Source of the DNA: Paraburkholderia elongata
GTDB lineage: Bacteria; Pseudomonadota; Gammaproteobacteria; Burkholderiales; Burkholderiaceae
NCBI RefSeq assembly: GCF_013177735.1
Contig: NZ_WOEZ01000187.1
Coordinates: 1 to 61,796, forward strand
Length of the DNA: 61,796 nucleotides
Direction of reading: 5' to 3'
Part shown: positions 44,381 to 54,010 of the stretch, one piece after another
Numbering within the stretch: position 1 is the first letter of the stretch
Layout: every line of letters starts with the position of its first letter
Made by a program: the position numbers and the translations under genes
Notes under the pieces: model-generated
Told to the model about the DNA's origin: nothing
Databases searched by the model: none
Seen by the model: only the letters and a program-made list of their open reading frames with translations

Positions 44381-45796
44381 GTGGCAAACGACGCATCCGC
44401 TGTATCCGACGCTCTATCCCCTGCAATTTCCAACGACCCGCTCGCCGACCCCTTCACCCCGCCCGCTGACTCCGCGCTGTGGCGCAAAAACTTCCTGCTT
44501 GGCGCCGCCACGGCTTCGTATCAGATCGAAGGCGCGGTGGATGAAGACGGCCGCCTGCCTTCGATCTGGGACACCTTCTCGGCGACGCCCGGCAAGGTGC
44601 TGGCCGGCGACACCGGCGCCGTTGCCTGCGATCACTATCACCGGTGGGAAGCGGACGTCGACATGCTGGCCTCGCTCGGCCTCGAAGGCTATCGGCTCTC
44701 GATTGCATGGCCGCGCGTGATGGACGCGGCAGGCGTGCCTAATCGCAAAGGGCTCGACTTCTACAAGCGCCTCCTGAACCGCCTGAAAGAGAAGGGCATC
44801 ACGACCTTCGTGACGCTCTATCACTGGGACTTGCCGCAGCATCTGGAAGATCGCGGCGGCTGGCTCAATCGCGACACCGCTTACCGTTTCGCCGACTACG
44901 CCGACCTGATGAGCCGCGAACTTGCCGGCACGGTCGACGCATGGGCGACGCTCAACGAACCGTGGTGCTCGGCGTATCTCGGCTACGGCAACGGCCACCA
45001 CGCGCCGGGCCTCGCCGACGGACGCTTTGCGACGCAGGCGATGCATCATCTGCTACTCGCGCACGGTCTCGCGGTGCCGGTATTGCGCGCCAACGATCCC
45101 GCTTCGCAGAAAGGTATCGTCGCCAACATTGGCCGAGGCACGGCCAATAGTGGCAGCGCGGCGGATCAGCGCGCGGCGCATCTGTTCGAAGTCCAGCACA
45201 ATGCGTGGATTCTCGATCCGCTGCTCAAGGGTGCGTATCCGCAGGACCTGTTCGAGTTGTGGCCGGGAACCGAGCCGCTGGTGCTCGACGGCGACATGCA
45301 GACTATTTCCGCGCCGCTCGATTTTCTCGGCATCAACTATTACTTCCGCACCAACGTTGCGAGCGACGGCGCGCATGGATTCCGGGACGTGCCGCTCGCA
45401 GGCGTCGAGCGCACGCAGATGGGCTGGGAGGTGTATCCCGATGGCTTGCGCGATCTGGTGACCGGTTTCAAGAGGACGTATCACAACCTGCCGCCGATTT
45501 ACATCACCGAAAACGGTATGGCCTCGGACGATCAGGTGACCGACGGTCATGTGGAGGATACGCAGCGCATCTCGTTCCTCAAGCGCCATCTCGCGGCGGT
45601 CGATCAGGCGATCAAGGCCGGCGTGGATATTCGCGGCTATTTTCTGTGGTCGTTGATGGATAACTTCGAGTGGGCGTTTGGGTATGAGCGTCGCTTTGGT
45701 GTCGTACATGTCGATTACAGTACGCAGAAGCGTACGATCAAGCGCAGCGCGGAGTGGGTGGCGAAGTTTTTGAAGGAGCGTAAGGCACGGGTTTAA
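44381..45796 (+). CDS. bglB: GH1 beta-glucosidase
   Basis: A 471-residue family 1 glycoside hydrolase. The acid/base Glu is in TLNEPWCSAYLGY and the nucleophile Glu in YITENGMA; the N-terminal AATASYQIEGA is also typical. GTG at 44381 is preferred because AGGAG (44371-44375) is five bases upstream; the frame stays open before it without family similarity. No signal peptide, so it hydrolyses imported glucosides such as cellobiose, fitting the ABC importer that follows. Confidence 0.9.
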   Translation: MANDASAVSDALSPAISNDPLADPFTPPADSALWRKNFLLGAATASYQIEGAVDEDGRLPSIWDTFSATPGKVLAGDTGAVACDHYHRWEADVDMLASLGLEGYRLSIAWPRVMDAAGVPNRKGLDFYKRLLNRLKEKGITTFVTLYHWDLPQHLEDRGGWLNRDTAYRFADYADLMSRELAGTVDAWATLNEPWCSAYLGYGNGHHAPGLADGRFATQAMHHLLLAHGLAVPVLRANDPASQKGIVANIGRGTANSGSAADQRAAHLFEVQHNAWILDPLLKGAYPQDLFELWPGTEPLVLDGDMQTISAPLDFLGINYYFRTNVASDGAHGFRDVPLAGVERTQMGWEVYPDGLRDLVTGFKRTYHNLPPIYITENGMASDDQVTDGHVEDTQRISFLKRHLAAVDQAIKAGVDIRGYFLWSLMDNFEWAFGYERRFGVVHVDYSTQKRTIKRSAEWVAKFLKERKARV

Positions 45797-45880
45797 GGCA
45801 CAGGTCTAACGGCAGGTGGAGCTGGTTTGTATGTCGACTTGAAACACGGGCGCAAAGCCTGGCGCAACTATCGTGCATGG

Positions 45881-45914
45881 GACCAGAGTAAGCGCTAAAG
45901 CGCTAACTCTGGTC
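45881..45914. repeat. inverted repeat upstream of sugar-binding protein
   Basis: GACCAGAGTAAGCGCT (45881-45896) and AGCGCTAACTCTGGTC (45899-45914), one mismatch, separated by AA. It may be an operator (two AGCGCT halves) or an mRNA stem that sets the level of the binding protein relative to bglB. Confidence 0.7.
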
Positions 45915-45927
45915 GACAGGAGACGGA

Positions 45928-47166
45928 ATGAACAGCAGAAAAATGGTCTTAAGAGGCGTGGTTGCGGCACTGGCGTTGTATGGCGTCGTCGCGCAGGCGG
46001 AGCCCTTGAAAGCCAACGTGATTCACTGGTGGACCTCGGGCGGCGAATCGGCCGCGATTCGCCAGTTTGCCGATGCATATAACAAGGCCGGTGGCCTTTG
46101 GATCGACAATGCAGTGGCCGGCGCCGATCAGGCGCGCTCCACCGCGATTAACCGGATCGTCGGCGGCGATCCACCCACCGCTGCGCAGTTCAATACGTCG
46201 AGGCAATTTCACGACCTGATCGACCAGGGCCTGCTGAACAACGTCGACGACGTTGCCGCGAAAGAGAACTGGAACAACGTGTTCCCGCAGTCGATCATCG
46301 ACAGCATCAAGGTGAAGGGTCATTACTACGCCGCGCCGGTCGATATTCACATGCCGGCCTGGTTCTTCTACTCGAAGCCGGTGTTCCAGAAGGCCGGCAT
46401 TGCCGCCGAGCCGAAGAGCTATGACGAATTCATCGCCGATCTCGGCAAGCTGAAGGCCGCGGGCGTGATCCCGCTCGCGCTCGGTGGTCAGCCGTGGCAG
46501 GAAAAGATCACGTTCGACGCGGTATTCGCCGACGTCGGCGGTCCCGATCTTTATCTGAAGGTGTACCGCGATCGCGACATGAACGCGGTCAAGTCGGATG
46601 CGTTCAAGAAGGTGCTCGCGTCGTTCAAGCGCTTGCATGATTTCGTCGATCCGGGCTCGCCTGGCCGCAACTGGAACGATGCCACCGCGCTGGTGATTTC
46701 CGGCAAGGCGGGCGTGCAGATCATGGGCGACTGGGCCAAGGGTGAATTCTCGGCGGCCAACCAGAGTGCCGGCAAGGACTTCGGCTGCTTCCCGGGTTTC
46801 GGTCCGCACTCGCCGTATCTGGTCGCGGGTGATGTGTTCGTGTTCCCGAAAACCGACAACGCCAACGCGATCAAGGCGCAAAATCTGCTTGCCACGGTGA
46901 TGACCTCGCCGGCCGCGCAAGTTGCATTCAGCGCGAAGAAAGGCTCGATTCCGATTCGTCCCGATGTGGACGCCAGCAGTCTCGACATCTGCGCGAAGGA
47001 GGGCATGGCGATCATGAAGGACAAGTCGCGTCAGTTGCCGAATCCGGAAATGCTGCTCTCGCCTGACACACAGGGCGCGTTGATCGACGTCATCACGAAC
47101 TTCTGGAACAAGAACCAGTCGGTCGACGACGCGCAGAAGGCGTTTGCCAGTGCGTTGAAGAGCTAG
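45928..47166 (+). CDS. sugar ABC transporter substrate-binding protein
   Basis: A 412-residue periplasmic protein with signal MNSRKMVLRGVVAALALYGV... ending VAQAEP, and a family 1 (MalE-like) binding fold (HWWTSGGESAAIRQFADAYN). Close to glucose/mannose-type GtsA. Captures the sugar for the two permeases that follow. Confidence 0.88.
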   Translation: MNSRKMVLRGVVAALALYGVVAQAEPLKANVIHWWTSGGESAAIRQFADAYNKAGGLWIDNAVAGADQARSTAINRIVGGDPPTAAQFNTSRQFHDLIDQGLLNNVDDVAAKENWNNVFPQSIIDSIKVKGHYYAAPVDIHMPAWFFYSKPVFQKAGIAAEPKSYDEFIADLGKLKAAGVIPLALGGQPWQEKITFDAVFADVGGPDLYLKVYRDRDMNAVKSDAFKKVLASFKRLHDFVDPGSPGRNWNDATALVISGKAGVQIMGDWAKGEFSAANQSAGKDFGCFPGFGPHSPYLVAGDVFVFPKTDNANAIKAQNLLATVMTSPAAQVAFSAKKGSIPIRPDVDASSLDICAKEGMAIMKDKSRQLPNPEMLLSPDTQGALIDVITNFWNKNQSVDDAQKAFASALKS

Positions 47167-47175
47167 GCGCTCACC

Positions 47176-48117
47176 ATGCACGCGCTCAAGTTGCAAGCCA
47201 CCGATTCCAAGCCTCGCAAAAGGCCCTTGAAAAAGCCGCTAAGAAAGCGTTTGCCGATAGCGGCATGGGTGGCGTTGCTGCCGATGGTCCTGACCGTCGT
47301 GTTCGCGTATCTCGGCACGATGGTCTGGACCGCGCGCGTGTCCCTCAGCAACTCGCGTACGTTTCCTTCCGGCGACTTCGCGGGTCTCACGCAATACACG
47401 CGGCTGTTTAACAACGACCGCTGGTTGCTCTCGCTGCAAAACATCGTGATCTACGGCGCGTGCTTCATTATTGCGTGCATGGTGATCGGTTTGTTGCTGG
47501 CGATTTTCATCGATCAGCGCGTGGTGGCCGAAGGCGCGTTGCGCACGGTGTTTCTCTATCCGTACGCAATGTCGTTTGTCGCAACCGGTTTGGTCTGGCA
47601 GTGGATTCTGAATCCTGAGTTGGGTGCGCAGGCCGTGTTGCACAAGCTTGGTTTCGTGCATGCACGCTTCGACTGGATCGTCGATCAGGACTGGGTGATC
47701 TACACGATCGTCATCGCGACGGTATGGCAGGCATCCGGCCTCGTGATGGCGCTGCTGCTGGCCGGCCTGCGCGGTATCGACGACGAACTGTGGAAAGCCG
47801 CGCGTATCGACGGGATTCCGCGTTGGCGCGTGTATGCGAGCATCGTCGTGCCGATGCTCGGGCCTTCCATGTCCACCGCCTTCGTGCTGCTCTTTGTGAT
47901 GGTCGTGAAACTCTACGACGCCGTAGTCGCCATGACGCAAGGCGGCCCAGGCACGGCGAGCGAAGTGCCGGCGAAGTTCATCATGGATTACCTGTTCGGC
48001 CGCGCGAATATCGGCCTCGCGTCGGCAGCGTCGATCGTGTTGCTGGCAACGGTGCTGGCGATTCTCGCGCCGTTCTTCTATGCCCGCAGCCGCGCTGCGT
48101 TGCGCAAGGAGGTGTGA
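47176..48117 (+). CDS. sugar ABC permease, MalF type
   Basis: A 313-residue inner-membrane protein with six helices and the EAA loop (DDELWKAARIDGIPRWRVYASIVVP) that docks on the ATPase. Its stop overlaps the next ATG by one base. Confidence 0.9.
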   Translation: MHALKLQATDSKPRKRPLKKPLRKRLPIAAWVALLPMVLTVVFAYLGTMVWTARVSLSNSRTFPSGDFAGLTQYTRLFNNDRWLLSLQNIVIYGACFIIACMVIGLLLAIFIDQRVVAEGALRTVFLYPYAMSFVATGLVWQWILNPELGAQAVLHKLGFVHARFDWIVDQDWVIYTIVIATVWQASGLVMALLLAGLRGIDDELWKAARIDGIPRWRVYASIVVPMLGPSMSTAFVLLFVMVVKLYDAVVAMTQGGPGTASEVPAKFIMDYLFGRANIGLASAASIVLLATVLAILAPFFYARSRAALRKEV

Positions 48118-49028
48118 TGAACACGCTCAGCCCTCCGCTGAAAGGCGGCACGCCGAGCCGTAGCCGCCGGCGCCGCCGGGCTTTTACGCCCGCACGTCTC
48201 GGTGTCTACGCGTTTCTGCTCACGGCCGCGTTGTTCTTCCTGCTGCCGTTGTACGTGATGCTCGTCACGTCGGTCAAACCGATGAGCGAGATTCGCCTCG
48301 GCAATCTGCTCGCTTTCCCCACGCATTTCACACTTGATGCATGGAGCGCCGCGTGGCAATCCGCCTGTACGGGGCTCGATTGCAATGGCATTCAGGTCGG
48401 CTTCTGGAATTCGGTGCGTATCGTCGTGCCCAGTACGATCTTCTCGATCGTGATTGGCGCGGTGAACGGCTACGCGTTGTCGTTCTGGCGGCCGCGCGGG
48501 GCCGGACTGCTGTTCGGCGTGCTGCTGATGGGCGCCTTTATTCCCGTGCAGGTGATGGTCTATCCGCTCGTGCGCGTGCTCGCGAGCGTGCATCTGTTCA
48601 GTTCGCTGCCGGGCATCGTGGTGATCCATACCATCTTCGGCATGCCGGTGATGACGCTGCTGTTTCGCAACTATTACGCGTCGATCCCGCAGGAGTTGTT
48701 CAAGGCGGCGCGCATCGACGGCGGCGGTTTCTGGCGTATCTTTTTGCAACTGATGCTGCCCATGTCCACGCCGATCATCGTCGTCGCGGTCATCATGCAG
48801 GTGACGAACATTTGGAACGACTTCATTCTCGGCCTGGTGTTCGCCGGCACGAAAAACCTGCCGATGACGGTGCAATTGAACAACATCATCAATACGACGA
48901 CCGGCGAGCGGCTCTATAACGTCAATATGGCGGCGACCATTCTCACCTCCATGGTGCCACTTGCGGTCTACTTCATTTCGGGCCGCTGGTTTGTGCGCGG
49001 CATTGCGTCCGGCGCCGTCAAGGGGTAG
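48117..49028 (+). CDS. sugar ABC permease, MalG type
   Basis: A 303-residue permease with six helices and EAA loop (PQELFKAARIDGGGFWRIFLQLMLPM). ATG at 48117 in a TGATG overlap with MalF-type gene. Pairs with the preceding permease. Confidence 0.9.
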   Translation: MNTLSPPLKGGTPSRSRRRRRAFTPARLGVYAFLLTAALFFLLPLYVMLVTSVKPMSEIRLGNLLAFPTHFTLDAWSAAWQSACTGLDCNGIQVGFWNSVRIVVPSTIFSIVIGAVNGYALSFWRPRGAGLLFGVLLMGAFIPVQVMVYPLVRVLASVHLFSSLPGIVVIHTIFGMPVMTLLFRNYYASIPQELFKAARIDGGGFWRIFLQLMLPMSTPIIVVAVIMQVTNIWNDFILGLVFAGTKNLPMTVQLNNIINTTTGERLYNVNMAATILTSMVPLAVYFISGRWFVRGIASGAVKG

Positions 49029-49043
49029 GTCAAGGGATAAGGG

Positions 49044-50284
49044 ATGGCAAACCTGGTGAATGGGGCAAATGCGTTGACAAATGCGGGGGTAAACGACGTG
49101 GCAAATGCGATGCCAAACGCGGCAGCAGATGCGGCAGACGTGGCGAACCTCGGCAACGCGGCGGATGCGGCCGGTCTGTCGAATCCGGCCAACGTATCGG
49201 TGCGCAATCTGAAGATCCAGCTGGGCGCGAATACGGTGATCGAGAATCTCGATCTCGACGTGCGAGCCGGTGAGTTCGTCGTGTTGCTCGGGCCATCGGG
49301 TTGCGGCAAATCCACTTTGCTGCATAGCATTGCGGGCTTGATCGACGTGACCGACGGCAGCATCGAAATCGCCGGCGAAGACATGACCTGGGCCGACCCG
49401 AAAGATCGCCGTATCGCGCTGGTGTTTCAGTCGTATGCGTTGTATCCGACCATGAGTGTCGAGCGCAATCTGTCGTTTGCGTTGCGCATCAACGGCACGC
49501 CGAAGGCGGAAATCGAACGGCGCGTGGCGCGCGCGTCCGAGATGCTGCAACTCGGCCCGCTGCTCAAGCGCAAGCCGGGCAACTGTCGGGCGGGCAGCGC
49601 CAGCGCGTCGCGCTCGGACGCGCAATGGTGCGCCAGCCCGCGGTCTTTCTGATGGACGAACCGCTGTCGAACCTCGATGCGGCGCTGCGCGTGTCGATGC
49701 GCGCGAGCATCAAGGCACTGCATCAGTCGATGCAGACGACCTTCGTGTACGTGACGCACGATCAGGCCGAAGCGCTGACGCTCGCCGACCGCATCGTCGT
49801 GATGCGCCAGGGCGTCGTGCAGCAGATCGGCTCGCCCGACGACATCTACGAGCGGCCTGCCAATAAATTCGTCGCCAATTTCCTCGGTAGCCCGCCGATC
49901 AACTTTATCGACGGCGTGCTGATGCAAGGCGACCATGGTTTGCATTTTCGCAGCGGCGATCTTTCGCTCGCCCTCGATGAAGAGACACAGCGCCTGCTCG
50001 CAGGATGCAGTGGCCGGGCAGTGTCGGCCGGTATTCGTGCCGAGGACATCGACGAGCATGGCGACTCGACCGATTGTTCACTGACAGGCGACATCGCCTC
50101 GTTGCTGCCGGTCGGCTCCGATCAGTTTATCGGCCTGCACTGTTTGGGGCAGTCGATGTTTTTTCGTGTTGGCAAGGAGCGTTCCTGCAAGGTCGGTGAA
50201 CGCGTGTCCCTGTCGATCAACCGCCGCCGTCTGCACCTTTTCGATCAGGCGAGCGGCGTGAACCTGAAGGCGCAGAACGCATGA
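49044..50284 (+). pseudogene. sugar ABC ATPase (UgpC/MalK type), one frameshift
   Basis: An ATPase for the permease pair. Walker A GPSGCGKSTLLH and the Q-loop FQSYALYP read normally; the frame is lost at 49580/49581, where one missing base (C) would restore GQLSGGQRQRVALGRAM, the signature motif. After that, Walker B VFLMDEPLSNLDAALR, the switch His (VTHDQAEA) and the TOBE-like end are in frame. The N-terminus has an unusual ~45-residue Asn/Ala stretch (NGANALTNAGVNDVANAM...). The stop overlaps the next ATG (ATGA). The frameshift may be a sequencing error. Confidence 0.82.
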
Positions 50285-51156
50285 AACCCGCGGTATTTTC
50301 GTATCACCGGCCTCACACGCTTGAAGATGCGCTGTCGCTGCTCGCGCTGCACGGCTTCGACGCCAAAGTCATCGCGGGAGGGCAAAGCCTCGCGCCGATG
50401 ATGAACATGCGCTTTGCGCAGCCGGCGCATCTGATCGACCTCAACGCGTTGCCGCAACTCAGCGGCGTGACGCTTGCGGGTGAGTCGCTATCCATTGGCG
50501 CGATGACGCGCCATCACGAGGTGGCCACCAACAGCACGGTGCGCGCCGCTTGCCCGCTGCTCGCGGAAGCGGCCGCAACCATTGGGCACTACGCGATCCG
50601 CCAGCGCGGCACGCTTGGGGGCAGCCTTGCGCATGCGGATCCTGCTGCGCAAATGCCGCTCATCGCGAGCACGCTGGGCGCTTGCATCGAGATTGACGGA
50701 CCGGACGGCAGCCGTGAGGTGCCGGCCACAGAGTTCCTGATTGCGGTGATGACGACCGATCTCGCCGCTGAAGAAATCATTCGAGCCGTGCATTTCCCGG
50801 TTGCACGCCCGGGCGAGCGGCACGCATTTGAAGTCTTTAGCAGGCGGCACGGCGACTTCGCGATTGCGGCTTGCGCACTCACCGCCGTGCTCGACGGCAA
50901 CAGATTCTCCAGGCTGCGCATTGGCCTTGGCGGCGTGGCGGACGTCCCGCTTGTGCTGGACGAACTCGCTGCAGGCTTCACCGGCGCTCCGGTCGATGCG
51001 CCGACGCTTGCTGCAATCGCCGACGCGGTGGCCGGCGCTATCGATCCGTACGATCAACCGGACATCAGCGCCGCTTACCGGCGCGATCTCGTCAAGGCGC
51101 TCACGGCGCGCGCGTTGCAACGCGCGACGCAGTCGGCCAACACGACCTCGAAGTGA
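50281..51156 (+). CDS. molybdenum hydroxylase FAD subunit, CoxM type
   Basis: A 291-residue FAD-binding subunit: VIAGGQSLAPMMNMR binds the flavin and TIGHYAIRQRGTLGGSLAHADP is typical. ATG overlaps the ABC ATPase stop by four bases. With the next two genes it forms a three-subunit hydroxylase; the substrate is unknown. Confidence 0.9.
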   Translation: MKPAVFSYHRPHTLEDALSLLALHGFDAKVIAGGQSLAPMMNMRFAQPAHLIDLNALPQLSGVTLAGESLSIGAMTRHHEVATNSTVRAACPLLAEAAATIGHYAIRQRGTLGGSLAHADPAAQMPLIASTLGACIEIDGPDGSREVPATEFLIAVMTTDLAAEEIIRAVHFPVARPGERHAFEVFSRRHGDFAIAACALTAVLDGNRFSRLRIGLGGVADVPLVLDELAAGFTGAPVDAPTLAAIADAVAGAIDPYDQPDISAAYRRDLVKALTARALQRATQSANTTSK

Positions 51157-51159
51157 GTC

Positions 51160-51648
51160 ATGGAAAAGAAAGCAATTTATCTCAGTGTGAACGGCACCCG
51201 TCACGAAGTGCATTGCGAGCCTCGCAAGCTCCTTTCCGATGCGCTTCGTGAAGACTGCCGTCTGACCGGCACGCACGTCGGCTGCGAGCACGGCGTATGC
51301 GGCGCATGCACCGTGCTGATCGACGGCCGTCCGGCGCGCTCGTGCCTCGCGTACGCTGTTCAGATGGACGAAGTGCAGATCACCACGATCGAAGCTGTCG
51401 CGCAGGACGGCCGCCTCTCTCCGCTGCAGCAGGCGATGCACGAATGTCATGGTCTGCAGTGCGGATTTTGCACGCCCGGCATCGTGATGACCTTCGAGGC
51501 TTATCTGCGCGAGCACCCAAGCCCATCTGAGGCCGAGGTGCGCGAGACGCTTTCCGGCAACCTGTGCCGTTGCACCGGGTACCAGAATATCGTGCGGGCG
51601 ATCCTGCGCGCGGCCGCGCGGATGCGTGGGGAGAGCGCCGATGTCTGA
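51160..51648 (+). CDS. 2Fe-2S subunit, CoxS type
   Basis: A 162-residue iron-sulphur subunit. Cys motifs CEHGVCGACTVLIDG...SCL and CGFCTPGIVM...CRCTGYQNI bind two 2Fe-2S clusters that pass electrons from the molybdenum to FAD. Starts three bases after CoxM. Confidence 0.92.
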   Translation: MEKKAIYLSVNGTRHEVHCEPRKLLSDALREDCRLTGTHVGCEHGVCGACTVLIDGRPARSCLAYAVQMDEVQITTIEAVAQDGRLSPLQQAMHECHGLQCGFCTPGIVMTFEAYLREHPSPSEAEVRETLSGNLCRCTGYQNIVRAILRAAARMRGESADV

Positions 51649-53995
51649 GCAGGCGTTTCGCTATCTCAACAAGGCGGTGCCGCGCACCGAAGACTATCGC
51701 CTGCTGACGGGCTATGGCCGCTATCTCGACGACATCGAAATCGCGGGCGCGCTGCACGTGAGCTTCGTGCGCTCGCCGCATGCACATGCGCGGATCGTTT
51801 CAGTGGATACCGCCGCGGCTGCCGGCATGCCCGGTGTCGTGACAGTCGTCACCGGACGGGAGCTGGCGCAGTGGACCACGCCGATGCGTGTCGCCGCGCC
51901 AGTCGAGGGCTTGTTGCCGGTCGAGTTCCCGACGATGCCGACCGACATCGTGCGCTTTCAGGGCGATCTTGTAGCGTGTGTGGTTGCCACGGACCGGTAC
52001 CTCGCGGAAGATGCGGCGGAGCAGGTAATGGTCGAGTTCGAGCCGTTGCCAGTGGTGACCGATATGTGGCAGGCGCTCGAAGCCGATGCTGCGCAAGTCG
52101 ACCCCGGGGTGCCCGGCAACCTGGTGTCGCACCAGACGTACTCGAACGGCGACCCGCAGAGCGTGAGCAAGCACGCTTACCGCGTGGTCGAGGCGACCTT
52201 CCAGCAGCAGCGGCAGACCCATGTGCCCATCGAGACGCGCGGTTGCGCAGCAGTCTGGGACGCCGGGCGCGACCACCTGACGTTCCACATCGGAACCCAG
52301 GTGCCGCATCCTTTGCGCACTCAGCTCGCGCAACGGCTCAGGCTCAGCGAGTCGCAAGTGACGGTGATTTCGCCTGATGTCGGCGGGGCGTTCGGTCAGA
52401 AAATCGCCTTGTACCGCGAAGAGCTGACCGTCGCTGCACTCGCGCGTCATCTGAAGCGGCCGGTGCGCTGGCGTGAAGACCGTCTCGAGAACCTGACCGC
52501 AGCGGCCAATTCGCGCGAAGACTTCTGCCGCACGCGCGCCGCAGTGGATGAGCACGGCACGCTGCTCGCGCTCGATCTGGAGATCCGCGAAGACTTCGGC
52601 GCGTATTGCTTCTTTCCGGCGAACTACCTCGCACGCGTCGTCGCGATGGTGTTGAGCGGACCGTACCGGCTGCAGAACTACGCGTTCGACGTGAAGGTCG
52701 TGCTCAGTCACAAATGCGGCAATGCACCCATGCGCGCGCCGATGTCGATCACCAGCTGGGTCATGGAAGGCACGATGGAAGCCATTGCGCGCGAACTGAA
52801 GCTGGACCCGGTCGAAGTACGCCGCCGCAATCTGTTGACGCCGGAAGAACTGCCGTACCGCACGGCCACCGGCGAATTGCTGGCGGACATCACGCCGTCG
52901 CAGACCTTTGAGGCGGTGCTGGCGGCCTTCGACTACGACGCCTTTCGCGGACGCCAGCAGGCGGCGCGGGCGGCCGGCCGCTATCTTGGGCTTGGCCTGT
53001 GCAATGTGGTTGAGCCGACGACGTACGGTTCGCGCTTTTATAAATCGGCCGGCATTCCGGGTTCGGGACACGAGGCAAGCTGGATCCGTATCGAGCCGAG
53101 TGGTGTCGTGAACGCGTCGGTGGGTCTCGGACCCAGCGGACAGGGCTATGAAAGCGCGATGGCCAATGCGGTGGCCGAAGGCCTGGGTGTGCATCCGTCG
53201 AGCGTGCGTATTCATCTGGGCCACACCGATATCGCGCCATACGGGATGGGCAGTCGCGGCGCCCGCAGCGGCACGGCGGGCGGCGGCGCGCTTTATTTGT
53301 GCGCGCTCGATGCGCGCCGCAAGGTGCTCGCAATTGCCGCCGGTCGTCTCGACCTGCCCGATAGCGACTCGCTTCGCCTTGTCGATGCGCGCGTCGAGCG
53401 CCGTAGCGGCGACGCGTGGGTCGACGCGGGTCTAACGCTCGCCGACGTGGCGCGGAGTGCCTATATGGATCCTACTTCGCTGCCGCAGGGCCTCACGCCT
53501 GGCCTCGAGTTTCACCTGACCTACGATCCGCCGCCGATGACCTACTCGAATTCGACGCACGGATGCGAGATCGAGCTGGACGTGGCCACTGGTGCGATCC
53601 ATTTTGTGCGCTACGTGATCGCCGAAGACTGCGGCACGCTGCTCAATCCCACCGTGGTGACAGGGCAGCAACATGGCGCAGTGGCGATGGGATTGTCCGG
53701 CGCGTTGTTCGAGCATACGCGCTACGACGAAACGGGACAGAACGTGACCGGCTCGCTTGCGGACTACCTGATCGCCACTTCGACCGAATTACCCAATTTC
53801 GAGATCATCCCGTTGCATACGCCGAGCCGCGCGACAGCGGCGGGCATCAAAGGGATGGCCGAAGGCGGTGTGATGGGCGCGCTCGGCGCTTTGACCAACG
53901 CCGTGAACGACGCGCTAGCGCCATTCGGCGTGGTCGCCGACCGTCATCCTTTGACTCCCATGCTGTTGCGCGACCTGTTGCGCGACAAACTCTGA
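51641..53995 (+). CDS. molybdenum hydroxylase large subunit, CoxL type
   Basis: A 784-residue molybdopterin-binding subunit of the xanthine oxidase family. The ATG at 51641 (GGGGAGA 7 bases before) overlaps the CoxS stop. GGAFGQKIALYREE, GNAPMRAPMS, GSRGARSGTAGGG and AEGGVMGA (Glu, active-site base) are seen. The Cys of CO dehydrogenase (AYxCSFR) is absent, so this is not a form I CODH. Length with CoxM/CoxS is like several N-heterocycle dehydrogenases; substrate unknown. Confidence 0.88.
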   Translation: MSEQAFRYLNKAVPRTEDYRLLTGYGRYLDDIEIAGALHVSFVRSPHAHARIVSVDTAAAAGMPGVVTVVTGRELAQWTTPMRVAAPVEGLLPVEFPTMPTDIVRFQGDLVACVVATDRYLAEDAAEQVMVEFEPLPVVTDMWQALEADAAQVDPGVPGNLVSHQTYSNGDPQSVSKHAYRVVEATFQQQRQTHVPIETRGCAAVWDAGRDHLTFHIGTQVPHPLRTQLAQRLRLSESQVTVISPDVGGAFGQKIALYREELTVAALARHLKRPVRWREDRLENLTAAANSREDFCRTRAAVDEHGTLLALDLEIREDFGAYCFFPANYLARVVAMVLSGPYRLQNYAFDVKVVLSHKCGNAPMRAPMSITSWVMEGTMEAIARELKLDPVEVRRRNLLTPEELPYRTATGELLADITPSQTFEAVLAAFDYDAFRGRQQAARAAGRYLGLGLCNVVEPTTYGSRFYKSAGIPGSGHEASWIRIEPSGVVNASVGLGPSGQGYESAMANAVAEGLGVHPSSVRIHLGHTDIAPYGMGSRGARSGTAGGGALYLCALDARRKVLAIAAGRLDLPDSDSLRLVDARVERRSGDAWVDAGLTLADVARSAYMDPTSLPQGLTPGLEFHLTYDPPPMTYSNSTHGCEIELDVATGAIHFVRYVIAEDCGTLLNPTVVTGQQHGAVAMGLSGALFEHTRYDETGQNVTGSLADYLIATSTELPNFEIIPLHTPSRATAAGIKGMAEGGVMGALGALTNAVNDALAPFGVVADRHPLTPMLLRDLLRDKL

Positions 53996-54010
53996 CCGGA
54001 TCAGACAATC

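Noticed and set aside
48078..49625. A 515-residue minus-strand frame over the permease and ATPase genes
   Set aside because: His/Arg-rich antisense shadow of conserved transporter genes.
51641..53995. Carbon monoxide dehydrogenase function for the CoxL-type gene
   Set aside because: The copper-binding Cys motif (AYxCSFR) of form I CODH is missing; only the family is supported.
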